Shown here in pieces: positions 1 through 8,420 of a stretch of 28,301 bases of DNA. The stretch comes from CAYRFQ01 sp964423615 (GTDB lineage Bacteria > Planctomycetota > Planctomycetia > Gemmatales > Gemmataceae): contig CAYRFQ010000103.1 of NCBI GenBank assembly GCA_964423615.1, positions 1-28,301 of the forward strand, read 5' to 3'. The notes under the pieces are model-generated. The model saw nothing but the letters and a program-made list of their open reading frames with translations, did no database searches and was not told the DNA's origin. Positions within the stretch are counted from its first letter, which is position 1; each line of letters opens with the position of its first letter. Position numbers and translations under genes: made by a program.

Positions 1-54
1 TGAGATTGTAGGAGTTAAGGAGCACCAGAAAGCAAGACCTCGCGCTGTAGTACT

Positions 55-2211
55 ATGACTTCTCCACACCAATCTTCCAAACCCTTGTTCCTCCTCGATC
101 AACAAATCTCCCTTCTTGAAGGCACTCGCAGCTCCGAAGAGTGCCGATTCCACGTTTACGGCGGAGGGAAATTTGAGGGCAACAAGCCAGAAGCCGTCGT
201 AGGAAAATGGACGAATCAGAACCGTGACGAGTTGATCGCCTCCGCGTCCGGCAAAGACCCCGCGAAGCGAGTCGCGTTGGCGTGCGATGCGGGGCTTGGC
301 AAGACCACGAACATGGCGTGGGTTCAAGCGAGAATAGCTGCCGAGCGAAATTGTCGAGGGCGACAATTGCCTTTTCTGGTGCGGTTCGATAATGCGGCAG
401 ACCTGCAGGAATTGGAGAAGTCCTTCGATGATCCAGACTCGCTGCTGGATTGGATGGCCCGAGAAATCAAGCGCAAGGCTGGTAGTGATGTAGATCGGAA
501 TAGACGGGCGTTGGAGCGTCTACGTTCAACGGGCCGAATAACGTTGCTCTTGGATGGCCTTGATCATGTGGTTTCTCTGAGGGGCTTTTCCACGAATCTG
601 CACCGGCTCATGAATAGTGTGCAATGGCAAAACTGCCCGATTTGGATTGCCGGCCGTCCGTATGCCTTCAAGGACTGCTGGAAAGAGGTGTTCGCCCCGA
701 ACGGGCCGGATGCCCCGCCGGACTGGCAATTTCTTCGTGTAGAACCGTTGGCCAAAGCGGAGATACAGTTCTACCTGAGTCACGTGACGAATTCGGATCT
801 GGATTGGTACAGCGAGTTCACGCCGGAGACTTGGAGCTTGCTTGCGGTGCCGCGAATGTTGGCATTGGTCTGCGTAATTCTCAAGCGGAAACTGGAACAG
901 CTTCAAGGCGAGCCGGTCGACCCGTACAAGGTCATCAAAGAATTGGATTTGCGGACCGCAGCAGACGTTTATTATCAGGCCTATTTCGACACCGATATCG
1001 ACAACTACAATGATCCAGACCGTCAAGGTCTGCTGGCTCAAGGCTTGTCGGGTCGTGCAAATGAAATTGGTTTGGGGTCACGCAAGCCAAGCCAGTTGAA
1101 CATGGTCGCGCGTGTGAAACGAACTGCTGTTTTGCTTGGGGCAATTGCCTTCACCATGTTCACAGAAGGCTTTGAAGATGGTCAGACCGGACCAAACACG
1201 AGCGGAGTTTCTCAGGAATCATTGCTCGATGGAGTGGCTCCTCGTTTGCAGCAAGCGAAGCAAGGAAGCGTGGAAGAATGCGAAAGAGACATGGACTGCC
1301 TTCGGCAGATGAATAACAACACCCTGGAGTATTTGCTATTCCGGGAAGCGAATCAGAATTTATGGGTCTTCCACAACCGCACGGTCCAGGCCTTTTTCGC
1401 GGCTCACTGGGCAACGAATTACGCGACACCAGATGACTTTGAAAAGATGCAACGTTGGATCATCGACCATAAAGGCGAGCGACTGGATGGCTTCAACGAA
1501 TTCTGGACGTTTGCTGCCGAGATGCCGCAGGTAGACACTGGCCGTTGGCTTGATTTGTTCGAACCGTGTTACACTCCACCGCCTGATCCTTTGCCATCTC
1601 CACCAATTTCGGTGAAGGACGACCGTCGTTGGGTCGAGTGGCACCGTCGTATGCTTTATCACAGCTACGATCGAATGAACGAGCGTTTCCCAGCCATTAT
1701 TGATCGTTGGCGAGCGTTGTTTTTGGAGTTGGAGAATGGTGGCGGCACTTCCGAGCAGCAAGCCGTTTACAAGGAAATAGTGAAAGGCTTCCAGAGTATC
1801 CCTGGCGGTTACTGCCAGTACGGTGCTGATCCCGTGAAAGGTCGATCAGGACAGCAACGTTGGGTGGATGGCTTTCGCTTGCATCAGTGGGCCGTGACGA
1901 ATCGTATGTACGAATTGTTCGACCCGAGCCACGGCAAGCCTCGTTCGGCATCCGGAGAAGTACATCCGCTTTCGGAGAAACCCGGTCGCGAAGGGGAGGA
2001 TTACTGTCCTGTCGTGAACGTGACCTGGTACGACGCCTGGTGCTTCGCGGCTTGGTGCGGCTGTCGCTTGCCGACCGATCTGGAATGGGAACACGCTTGC
2101 CGTGCTGGCACAGACACCCGTTATTACTTTGCAGATAAGGAATCGGACCTTGCAACCATGCTTGGTATCATGACAACAGCCAAGGGCATACCCATCCGGT
2201 GGGTCGACTGA
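55..2211 (+). CDS. NACHT/STAND-like NTPase fused to FGE-sulfatase domain (frameshifted)
   Basis: This is a 718-residue frame. Residues 75-84 hold a P-loop (DAGLGKTT) and 161-170 a Walker B strand (LLLDGLD), followed by a strand ending in AGRP near 200; this is the usual NACHT order. Residues about 210-560 are a helical region I cannot assign. From about 578 an FGE-sulfatase (formylglycine-generating-enzyme-like, C-type-lectin fold) domain begins, with IPGGYCQYG, VNVTWYDAWCFAAWC and RLPTDLEWEHACRAG. In bacteria such fusions are usually binding or conflict-type proteins rather than true sulfatase-maturing enzymes. The frame is lost after residue 699: the last 19 residues do not fit the family, and the expected continuation lies in the next frame (2154-2438). 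No clear ribosome site precedes the ATG; a GGAG-rich stretch lies about 35 bases upstream. There is no signal peptide, so a cytoplasmic location is likely. Domain calls are firm; the function is inferred. Confidence 0.85.
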   Translation: MTSPHQSSKPLFLLDQQISLLEGTRSSEECRFHVYGGGKFEGNKPEAVVGKWTNQNRDELIASASGKDPAKRVALACDAGLGKTTNMAWVQARIAAERNCRGRQLPFLVRFDNAADLQELEKSFDDPDSLLDWMAREIKRKAGSDVDRNRRALERLRSTGRITLLLDGLDHVVSLRGFSTNLHRLMNSVQWQNCPIWIAGRPYAFKDCWKEVFAPNGPDAPPDWQFLRVEPLAKAEIQFYLSHVTNSDLDWYSEFTPETWSLLAVPRMLALVCVILKRKLEQLQGEPVDPYKVIKELDLRTAADVYYQAYFDTDIDNYNDPDRQGLLAQGLSGRANEIGLGSRKPSQLNMVARVKRTAVLLGAIAFTMFTEGFEDGQTGPNTSGVSQESLLDGVAPRLQQAKQGSVEECERDMDCLRQMNNNTLEYLLFREANQNLWVFHNRTVQAFFAAHWATNYATPDDFEKMQRWIIDHKGERLDGFNEFWTFAAEMPQVDTGRWLDLFEPCYTPPPDPLPSPPISVKDDRRWVEWHRRMLYHSYDRMNERFPAIIDRWRALFLELENGGGTSEQQAVYKEIVKGFQSIPGGYCQYGADPVKGRSGQQRWVDGFRLHQWAVTNRMYELFDPSHGKPRSASGEVHPLSEKPGREGEDYCPVVNVTWYDAWCFAAWCGCRLPTDLEWEHACRAGTDTRYYFADKESDLATMLGIMTTAKGIPIRWVD

Positions 2212-2438
2212 AACCGAATACGAATGGGCTGTTCGATATGTCGGGTAACGTTTTTGAGTGGTGCCAGGATAGGCTTGAGCCAGGAGCCTCCGGCCGGGTC
2301 CTTCGTGGCGGCGGCTGGGACGACTTCGGCAGGTTTTGTCGTTCGGCCGACCGTGACAGGGACCTGCCCGAGGCGCGGTCCCGCCTCTGCGGCTTCCGTC
2401 TGGCAGCAGTCCCCATTGGAGCCAAGTTAAGCAGGTAA
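2154..2438 (+). pseudogene. C-terminal part of the FGE-sulfatase domain, out of frame with 55-2211
   Basis: In this frame the sequence reads AWYHDNSQGHTHPVG, then LKPNTNGLFDMSGNVFEWCQD, RVLRGGGWDD and GFRLAAVP, which is the canonical second half of an FGE-sulfatase domain. The join to the upstream frame is at base 2152: adding one G in CTTGCAAC would give ESDLGNHAWYH, the expected family sequence. So either the gene carries a one-base deletion, the assembly has an error, or expression needs a frameshift. An internal ATG at 2223 is in the wrong frame; starting inside the domain would give no complete fold, so independent translation is unlikely. The last 45 codons have the composition of a DGR variable region. 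Confidence 0.8.
2290..2410 (+). other. Candidate DGR variable region (adenine-depleted C-type-lectin tail)
   Basis: The final FGE segment has D, F, G, S, R, L and C at positions where family members usually carry long runs of Asn (for example GGSWNN...CRSANRNRN...GFR). The codons there are GAC, GAC, TTC, GAC, TCC, CGC, CTC and TGC, all of NNC form, as expected if AAC template codons were mutated at their adenines. The stretch has few A bases and ends in a GC-rich GGCTTCCGTCTGGCAGC that could serve as the initiation-of-homology element. No template repeat or reverse transcriptase lies in the window, so this is a candidate only. Confidence 0.45.
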
Positions 2439-2923
2439 GTAAGGAAGCGAAAGTCGACGTGGTTGCTCGCATCGCAGTGGAACGAAGCGGAGGGGCAGCC
2501 AAGGCGACTGAGCGAGAAACGAGGCGGATCCAGCCCGGTTCCGTGGATTTAGCGCCGAGACAACTTCGTCGCGGGCCGAGTTATTCCAAAGGGGATGCAG
2601 TCGGCACGAACACCAGACCCGCAAAATGCTTCGAGCATCTGCAAAATCCGACACTGGGAGGTCACCGATGACGTCTTGAACAACGCTCTCTTGGATTGGA
2701 CCACGAGCTTGACGCAATACGGTTTCTCCTCCACATTTCTCTTCTTGGAAGTGCCAAACGCCGGGTTACCTCTGCTCGGAGGTTCACACATCGTCTGAGC
2801 CCAGATTCATTTCACCCATCCCTGAACCTCTCCGATCACGAACCAATTCAAGGGCGTCGAAACTGTTTTCGTGTTTGGACAACCTGTCTCGCGTTTCTTC
2901 CACAACCGAATCTTGGGGTTGGA

Positions 2924-3045
2924 CCAGGGCCGTTTGATTGTCGGTTTCTGATGGATTCTTTGGGAGTCGAGGAAACTTGAGCAGCTACCTATTTTCCCCA
3001 AACCGTTTTCTGATCGGGAAAACTCGGACAATCAAACGGCCCTGG
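2924..3045. repeat. 19-bp perfect inverted repeat, 84-base spacer
   Basis: The arm at 2924-2942 (CCAGGGCCGTTTGATTGTC) is the exact reverse complement of 3027-3045. Each copy has GGGGTTGGAC beside its outer side in direct orientation (2915-2924 and 3045-3054). The spacer is too long for a typical terminator. It could be the remnant of a small mobile element or a recombinase site; no recombinase gene is adjacent. Confidence 0.7.
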
Positions 3046-3148
3046 GGGTTGGACGACACTGGAAAGTCGCTGAACCGAATGCTAAGATTGAACTGCATTC
3101 CTCTAGGGGGATGAAGAGACGGTTTTATTGACCAAATCAAACAAAATC

Positions 3149-3281
3149 AGTTTCACTCCAGGGTGATTCCTTTTTTCACATTGGAGAGAATAGACAACGC
3201 GTTCTCAACCGATGCGAAAGGACTTATGACGATTCCGACGTCAAAAGCTTAAACAATTGAATCACCCTGAGTTTCACTCCA
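3149..3281. promoter_or_regulatory. Compound direct/inverted repeat upstream of the NtrC-type regulator
   Basis: AGTTTCACTCCA occurs at 3149-3160 and again at 3270-3281. Beside the first copy AGGGTGATTC (3160-3169) and beside the second GAATCACCCT (3259-3268) form a perfect 10-bp inverted pair. The second block ends 16 bases before the ATG at 3298. The placement suggests an operator, possibly autoregulatory; this is inference. Confidence 0.4.
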
Positions 3282-3297
3282 ACCTCACAAAGTTGCG

Positions 3298-4683
3298 ATG
3301 CCGAATTCTTCCAAACCCCTTGTGTTAATCGCCGATGACGACGTTGATTTGGTGGCGTTAGTCGCGCATTGGTTAAGCGAAGACAATTTTCGTGTCAAAA
3401 CAGCAACCAGCAAAGTACGCATGTTCGAGCTGTTGGCTGAGGAAAGACCTTCAGTATTATTGTTGGATTTGCGATTTGGTGAACATGACGGCTTGGAAAT
3501 CTTGCGAGGGATCTTACAGAAAGATCCTGAATTGATCGTTGTCATGTTCACTGCCTTTGCTTCGATCACCACAGCAGTCAGCGCGATGAAAATGGGAGCG
3601 TTCGACTACTTGACAAAACCAATTGAGCTGCAACGTCTCCGAGCTATCGTAACACACGGGGCTGAGAAAGCCCAAGTCCTGCGGCGGTCGGCTTCTCAAC
3701 AACAAAGTGGACCTCAAGAAAAAAAGACCCGGCCGTTGCTGGGCGATTGCTCGGAGATGGTCAAGCTCAGAGAGCTTATTAGCCAGGTGGCATCAACAGA
3801 CGCAACCGTCCTTATCCTCGGTGAGAGTGGTACCGGGAAGGAACTCGTTGCCAGGTCATTGCATGAACAAAGTTCGAGAAACAAAAGCCCTTTCGTTCCC
3901 GTCAACATGGCGGCTCTGCCAAAAGAACTTGCAGAAAGTACTCTATTTGGCCACGAAAAAGGGGCTTTCACTGGCGCGGATCAAAGGCAAATTGGTTGTT
4001 GCGAAGCCGCGGACAAGGGAACGCTGTTTCTCGATGAAATTGGAGAAATGGAATTAGGCTTGCAATCGAAGCTGTTGCGTTTTCTCCAGGAACGAACATT
4101 GCAGCGTGTTGGCTCGCAGACATCAATCAACGTGGATGTGCGAGTCTTAGCTGCAACGAACCGCGACCTTGCCCAACGTGTCGAGGACGGTGAGTTTCGT
4201 CAGGATTTGTATTACCGCTTGCACGTCGTCCCGGTCCATGTCCCTCCACTCTCGGAACGCAAGGAGGATATCCCTCTCTTAGCCGCGAGGTTTCTTGACA
4301 AGGCTGCATCACGCTACCAGAAGGACGTCGTTGGATTTTCCAAAGAAGCGATCCAACAGTTGAAAGGCTATGCCTGGCCGGGAAACGTCCGCCAACTCGA
4401 AAATATGGTGGAGCGCCTGGTTATCTTGAACCAAGGTTCCACTATCGAGGCGGATGCGTTACCTGAAGAAATACAACAACAATCGCACTCGAATAATGAG
4501 AACACACAGCCCACAGATGATAACTCCGAGCTGCGACCAATCGAGGAAATAGAAAAGCAGGCCATCCTTGACGCTTTGAAGCGAGCGGAAGGAAACGTCC
4601 GGGCTGCGGCAAAGCTGTTGGGGCTGGGGCACGCAACTGTGTACCGCAAAATCAAAGCATATCAAATTGATCTCAAGAAATGA
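3298..4683 (+). CDS. NtrC-family sigma-54-dependent response regulator
   Basis: This 461-residue cytoplasmic transcription activator has the full three-part NtrC plan. The receiver domain (about 7-125) has the acidic pocket DDD at 13-15, phospho-acceptor Asp57, Thr85 and Lys107. The AAA+ domain has the Walker A GESGTGKE at 175-182, the sigma-54-contacting GAFTGA at 222-227, a Walker B GTLFLDEIGEM, and YAWPGNVRQLENM near the C-end. A Fis-type helix-turn-helix (about 425-458, GNVRAAAKLLGLGHATVYRKI) ends the protein. All catalytic and sigma-54 contact residues are present, so it should be active. It converges on the hybrid kinase at 4689 with only five bases between stop codons, and that kinase is its likely phosphodonor. 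The ATG lacks a good ribosome site. Sigma-54-like promoters before EPS genes in this window make those genes its probable targets. A decayed paralogue lies at 16521. Confidence 0.95.
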   Translation: MPNSSKPLVLIADDDVDLVALVAHWLSEDNFRVKTATSKVRMFELLAEERPSVLLLDLRFGEHDGLEILRGILQKDPELIVVMFTAFASITTAVSAMKMGAFDYLTKPIELQRLRAIVTHGAEKAQVLRRSASQQQSGPQEKKTRPLLGDCSEMVKLRELISQVASTDATVLILGESGTGKELVARSLHEQSSRNKSPFVPVNMAALPKELAESTLFGHEKGAFTGADQRQIGCCEAADKGTLFLDEIGEMELGLQSKLLRFLQERTLQRVGSQTSINVDVRVLAATNRDLAQRVEDGEFRQDLYYRLHVVPVHVPPLSERKEDIPLLAARFLDKAASRYQKDVVGFSKEAIQQLKGYAWPGNVRQLENMVERLVILNQGSTIEADALPEEIQQQSHSNNENTQPTDDNSELRPIEEIEKQAILDALKRAEGNVRAAAKLLGLGHATVYRKIKAYQIDLKK

Positions 4684-4688
4684 TTAGG

Positions 4689-7600
4689 TTACTCTGCGGA
4701 GTTCTTGGAGGCTTCCCGTTGAATCTCCTCGACCTGCGCGTCCATTTCTTGGAGCAACTCTTCGAGCAATTCAGGACCTTGTTCTTCCAGAATGGCTTCT
4801 TCGATTAAATGCGATGTTTCGCCTAATTGACCATAGCCATACATCGCGCTGCTTCCTCGCATCTGGTGCGCGTGCGATTGAAGAGATGCCCAATTTTGCT
4901 CATAAAAAGCTCGCCACATGTCTGCGAGCCGAGTTGTTAACCCTCCCACGTACGTTTGTACAAGTTTCTTGAAGGTCCCCGAGCCACCGCTGTCAGACGG
5001 TTCTTTTTGGTGTTGAGCGAAATTCACTGCATGATCTTCTTCCTCGATGGTGGCATACTCGATATATTTTTTGAGTGTCTCGAACAGTTGCATTCGCTCA
5101 ACCGGTTTAGTGAGGTAATCGGTGCAACCAGCACGTAAGCATTTTTCGCGATCGCCGCGCATCGCATGTGCCGTGAGGGCAACGATCGGGACCTGATATT
5201 TGTGTTCGCGTAACGAACTCGCGGCTCCGTAACCGTCGAGTTCTGGCATCTGAATGTCCATCAACACCAAATCGAACGGTTCGGCCAAAGCACGCTCCAC
5301 GGCGAGTTGACCGTTCTCCACGGCAACAACTTCCAAACCAAAGCTCTCCAGATAGTACGAGATAATCTGGACATTGTCCTTGCTGTCTTCTGCCAAAAGG
5401 ATTCGTCGTGGTTCGGAAAAACGTTGAGAGGGTATCGATTCGCGTGTCACGTCAGGTTGGGCCGTGAGAGTTTCGCCATCGAGCCAGACGATGTCTTGAG
5501 GATTCGGAACGGGGAGGCGAAGGGTAAACAAACTGCCTCGTCCCCACTCAGATTCAACGGTGATCTGTCCCCCCAAAGCCACGGCGAGTCGTTGGGATAT
5601 GTTCAATCCCAAGCCGGTCCCACCGTATTTCCGTGTCGTTGATGTGTCCCCTTGTTGGAAAGGCTGGAAGACTTTCGACAGTTGCTCTGTCTTGATTCCG
5701 ATCCCTTCGTCTTCGACTTCGAATACAAGGTTTGCTTTCTCGGAGTCCTTGACTTCGCATTGGTAACGGACCATAACTCTCTTGCCCGCTTCTGTAAATT
5801 TGATCGCGTTGCTCACTAAATTGACAAGAATCTGTCGAAGTCGAGTTGGGTCAGTTTGAACGGTTTTTGGAACTCTGCCAATCGGCTCCACGGTGAACAG
5901 GACGCCAACTTCGTCAGCTCGGACAAGAAGGTTGGAGACCGTCTCCAGAACAGCTTGCCATGGGGAATACTCGACGTATTCGAGTTCCAATTTCCCAATT
6001 TCGATTTTGGAGAGATCGAGGATATCATTGATGATTTGGAGGAGATGACTCCCGTTGCGACGAATTGAGTGAAGTACTTGGACTCGGTCTGCTTGTCCCG
6101 TCGAAGGGTCAAGAAGGATTTCCGAGTAGCCAACGATAGCGCTCATTGGAGTGCGTACCTCGTGACTCATGTTGGCCAGAAATTCGGTTTTAGCAAGGTT
6201 GGCTGCTTCCGCCGCGTCCTTGGCCCGCAACATCTCTCTCTCAGCTTCTTTCCGGTCCGTGATGTCACGCACGAACGCGCAGTTGTATTCTTTCCCGTTG
6301 AACTCGAGATAATTCACTGTAATTTCTACAGGGAAAAGAGCTCCTTTCTTGGTCCTGTGCTCCGACTCGAGGGAGAAGGAACCTCGCGCTCGGACTTGAT
6401 TCCAGTGAGGCCCCCAGACCTCCTCGGGAAAGGAAGGGTCGATATCGTGGACTGTCATCGCCAACAACTCCTCCCGGGAATACCCGAGCGTGCGGCAGGC
6501 CGCGTTGTTGACTTTGAAAAATCGGCCGGTTGAGTCCATGAAGAACACTGCATCCACGGCTTGCTCGAGCGAGAAAGACGTAAACTGGACTTCTTCCTCC
6601 GTTTGTTTGCGGAAAGATTCGTTCCGATATCCTTGGATGAGATTACTACAAGTTGTCAAAAACGGTTGCAGATATTCTGTGATGTGGCCATCGTAGCCAC
6701 CGGGTCGATTGGCAATGCCGACCATCCCTATCATCCGGTCGCCGTGCCGGAATGGTAGTCCGAGAAACGCATTCAGAGCAGGATGCCCAGGAGGTATCCC
6801 ACCGCTGCGTTGATCTGTTCGCGGATCATTAGCCAGCACAGTTTCTCCAGTGCGGATGACATGTCCGAACAGAGTGTCCAAGTTGAAAAATTCCAAACCG
6901 GTCGGAGCGTACTGATCGTAGAAGTCGCGTGTGGGTTGGTCCCAGGCGATGTTTGTGATGGCATGAGTTTTCAGATACGACTCGCCTTCGGGAGTGCAGA
7001 AGATTTCTCCGATAAACCCATACTCACTTTGAGTCAGTTTCAAGAGATCTTGAAGCAAACCATCGAAAACAGACGACATCGTGGCAGCCGCGATGAACCG
7101 AGATTGGGCGCGGTGAATTGAAGAGAGGAGTTGTTGGTTTGCTTCAATCTGGGCTTCCCGTTCGTATCGTTCGGAGATGTCACGCAAGTATGCAGAGAAC
7201 ACACAGGATTCATCTTGAGGGACTGCACTGATAGCTAATTCCACAGGAAACTCAGTTCCATCTGAACGCATCGCGCTGATTTCAATCCGTTGACCAAGGA
7301 CCGGCCCATAGCCAGTTTTTTGATACCGCTCCATTCCGTTGTAATGCTGCTGTCGGAAACGCGGTGGAACAATCAAATCTCCCATAGACTGACCTAGAAC
7401 ATCTTCTCGAGCGTAACCAAAAGTCTGCTCCGCTGCCGGGTTAAATTCCAAGACCCGACCTTCTTGGTCAATCATGATAATGCAGTCCAGGGCCGTTTCG
7501 AGGATGGAACGCATTCGAGCTTCGCTTTGACCCAGAGCTGACTCTGAGTTTCTGCGGTCCGTGATATCGTGAATAATCCCTAAAAAGTGGGGACCATCGG

Positions 7601-8273
7601 GATGCTCAAGTTCGCTGATCGATAACTCAACAGGAAAAACAGTCCCATCGCGATGGCGACTACGGACTTCACGGACACTACCTATGATCTTTTTTTGCCC
7701 AGTTTGGAGATACTTCGATAAGTAGTCGTTGTGTTGCTCCCGCTCTGGGGAGGGCATTACCATCGATATATTTTCCCCAAGTACTTCTTCCGCTTGGTAA
7801 CCAAACAGCCGTTCGGCAGCGGGATTGAAGAGCTTTACTATTCCTTTCTCATCAATCACCACGATTCCTTCGACAGCGGACCGCAGGATGCTATTGCGAA
7901 GTGATTCAGCCACAGTGTGAGAAAAGTCTTGGGCATTTCGAGACGCGTGCCATTCCGTCATCTGTCGCCACCAAGTGTAGGCGTAAACCCATGTTCCGAG
8001 TAGCGAGAACAGTAAAACAAAGCCAAGACCAATCAAACCAACACGCCAAACCTTCAGAGCGTGAATACTCTCCTGGCACTTTGCTCCCAACGTAGATTGT
8101 TGCGGAAGGTGAGAGGAAATCGTCGTGAGTTGTTCAAATCGTTCCGTGGCCACTGGTAAACTCACAAGCAAGAACACCGACCAGGCAAACAGGCTAACAG
8201 CTGGTACCAGCAAGAGGAAGGCTATCACGCTGAAAAGTCGCCTCATCCAACCCAATGAGCGTTCCGGCTCCAT
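4689..8273 (-). CDS. Hybrid sensor histidine kinase (PAS-PAS-GAF-PAS-HisKA-HATPase-REC-HPt)
   Basis: This is a 1194-residue membrane sensor. Two hydrophobic helices (about 13-38 and 76-98) bound a short periplasmic loop. Then come PAS (about 125-240, ending HDITDR), PAS (250-370, RDISER), GAF (390-545), PAS (565-680, RDITDR), HisKA with phospho-His704 in NMSHEVRTPM, and HATPase_c with N-box NLVSNAIKF, DEGIGI and GGTGLGL. A receiver with Asp1006 (LVLMDIQMPELDG) and a C-terminal HPt domain with His1136 (AHQMRGSSAMYG) follow. All phosphorelay residues are intact, so a His-Asp-His relay to a separate receiver is expected. The convergent NtrC-type regulator at 3298 is the obvious recipient. The small periplasmic loop suggests that the signal is mainly cytoplasmic, through PAS/GAF. 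The gene lies 147 bases downstream of the Ser/Thr kinase on the same strand. The start is the first ATG; Met10 is an alternative. Confidence 0.95.
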   Translation of the reverse strand: MEPERSLGWMRRLFSVIAFLLLVPAVSLFAWSVFLLVSLPVATERFEQLTTISSHLPQQSTLGAKCQESIHALKVWRVGLIGLGFVLLFSLLGTWVYAYTWWRQMTEWHASRNAQDFSHTVAESLRNSILRSAVEGIVVIDEKGIVKLFNPAAERLFGYQAEEVLGENISMVMPSPEREQHNDYLSKYLQTGQKKIIGSVREVRSRHRDGTVFPVELSISELEHPDGPHFLGIIHDITDRRNSESALGQSEARMRSILETALDCIIMIDQEGRVLEFNPAAEQTFGYAREDVLGQSMGDLIVPPRFRQQHYNGMERYQKTGYGPVLGQRIEISAMRSDGTEFPVELAISAVPQDESCVFSAYLRDISERYEREAQIEANQQLLSSIHRAQSRFIAAATMSSVFDGLLQDLLKLTQSEYGFIGEIFCTPEGESYLKTHAITNIAWDQPTRDFYDQYAPTGLEFFNLDTLFGHVIRTGETVLANDPRTDQRSGGIPPGHPALNAFLGLPFRHGDRMIGMVGIANRPGGYDGHITEYLQPFLTTCSNLIQGYRNESFRKQTEEEVQFTSFSLEQAVDAVFFMDSTGRFFKVNNAACRTLGYSREELLAMTVHDIDPSFPEEVWGPHWNQVRARGSFSLESEHRTKKGALFPVEITVNYLEFNGKEYNCAFVRDITDRKEAEREMLRAKDAAEAANLAKTEFLANMSHEVRTPMSAIVGYSEILLDPSTGQADRVQVLHSIRRNGSHLLQIINDILDLSKIEIGKLELEYVEYSPWQAVLETVSNLLVRADEVGVLFTVEPIGRVPKTVQTDPTRLRQILVNLVSNAIKFTEAGKRVMVRYQCEVKDSEKANLVFEVEDEGIGIKTEQLSKVFQPFQQGDTSTTRKYGGTGLGLNISQRLAVALGGQITVESEWGRGSLFTLRLPVPNPQDIVWLDGETLTAQPDVTRESIPSQRFSEPRRILLAEDSKDNVQIISYYLESFGLEVVAVENGQLAVERALAEPFDLVLMDIQMPELDGYGAASSLREHKYQVPIVALTAHAMRGDREKCLRAGCTDYLTKPVERMQLFETLKKYIEYATIEEEDHAVNFAQHQKEPSDSGGSGTFKKLVQTYVGGLTTRLADMWRAFYEQNWASLQSHAHQMRGSSAMYGYGQLGETSHLIEEAILEEQGPELLEELLQEMDAQVEEIQREASKNSAE

Positions 8274-8420
8274 ACGACGCGCTCCGCTTCATCGCTTCCC
8301 ACCTCGTTGGGGAACAACATCGGAATTGAGCGGGAAACGGACAGTGTTGTTGAAAAGTTATCTTTTGTATCCCCTCCTAAGATTATACCTGGCCCTGGAG
8401 ATTCTTGTAGAAATAGAAAG

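Larger units (their letters stand above)
2439..3297. other. Intergenic region without a convincing gene
   Basis: There are 859 bases between the broken FGE gene and the response regulator. Small frames on both strands lack recognisable domains and ribosome sites. The stretch holds a 19-bp perfect inverted repeat (2924-3045) and a compound repeat just before the regulator (3149-3281). No accessory protein, template repeat or reverse transcriptase of a DGR is seen here. Confidence 0.6.

Noticed and set aside
526..1041. 171-codon minus-strand frame inside the NTPase gene
   Set aside because: It is antisense to a clear domain-bearing gene and has no recognisable domain.
2595..2980. Two overlapping plus-strand frames after the FGE gene as a DGR accessory gene
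   Set aside because: Neither has the helical-bundle character of an accessory protein nor a ribosome site, and no template repeat or reverse transcriptase follows.
2918..3054. Integron attC site suggested by GTTGGAC next to the inverted repeat
   Set aside because: attC arms are imperfect and bounded by complementary core sites; here the arms are perfect, GTTGGAC is in direct orientation on both sides, and no integron integrase is present.
4681..4691. Terminator between the convergent regulator and kinase genes
   Set aside because: Only five bases separate the stop codons and no hairpin is visible there.
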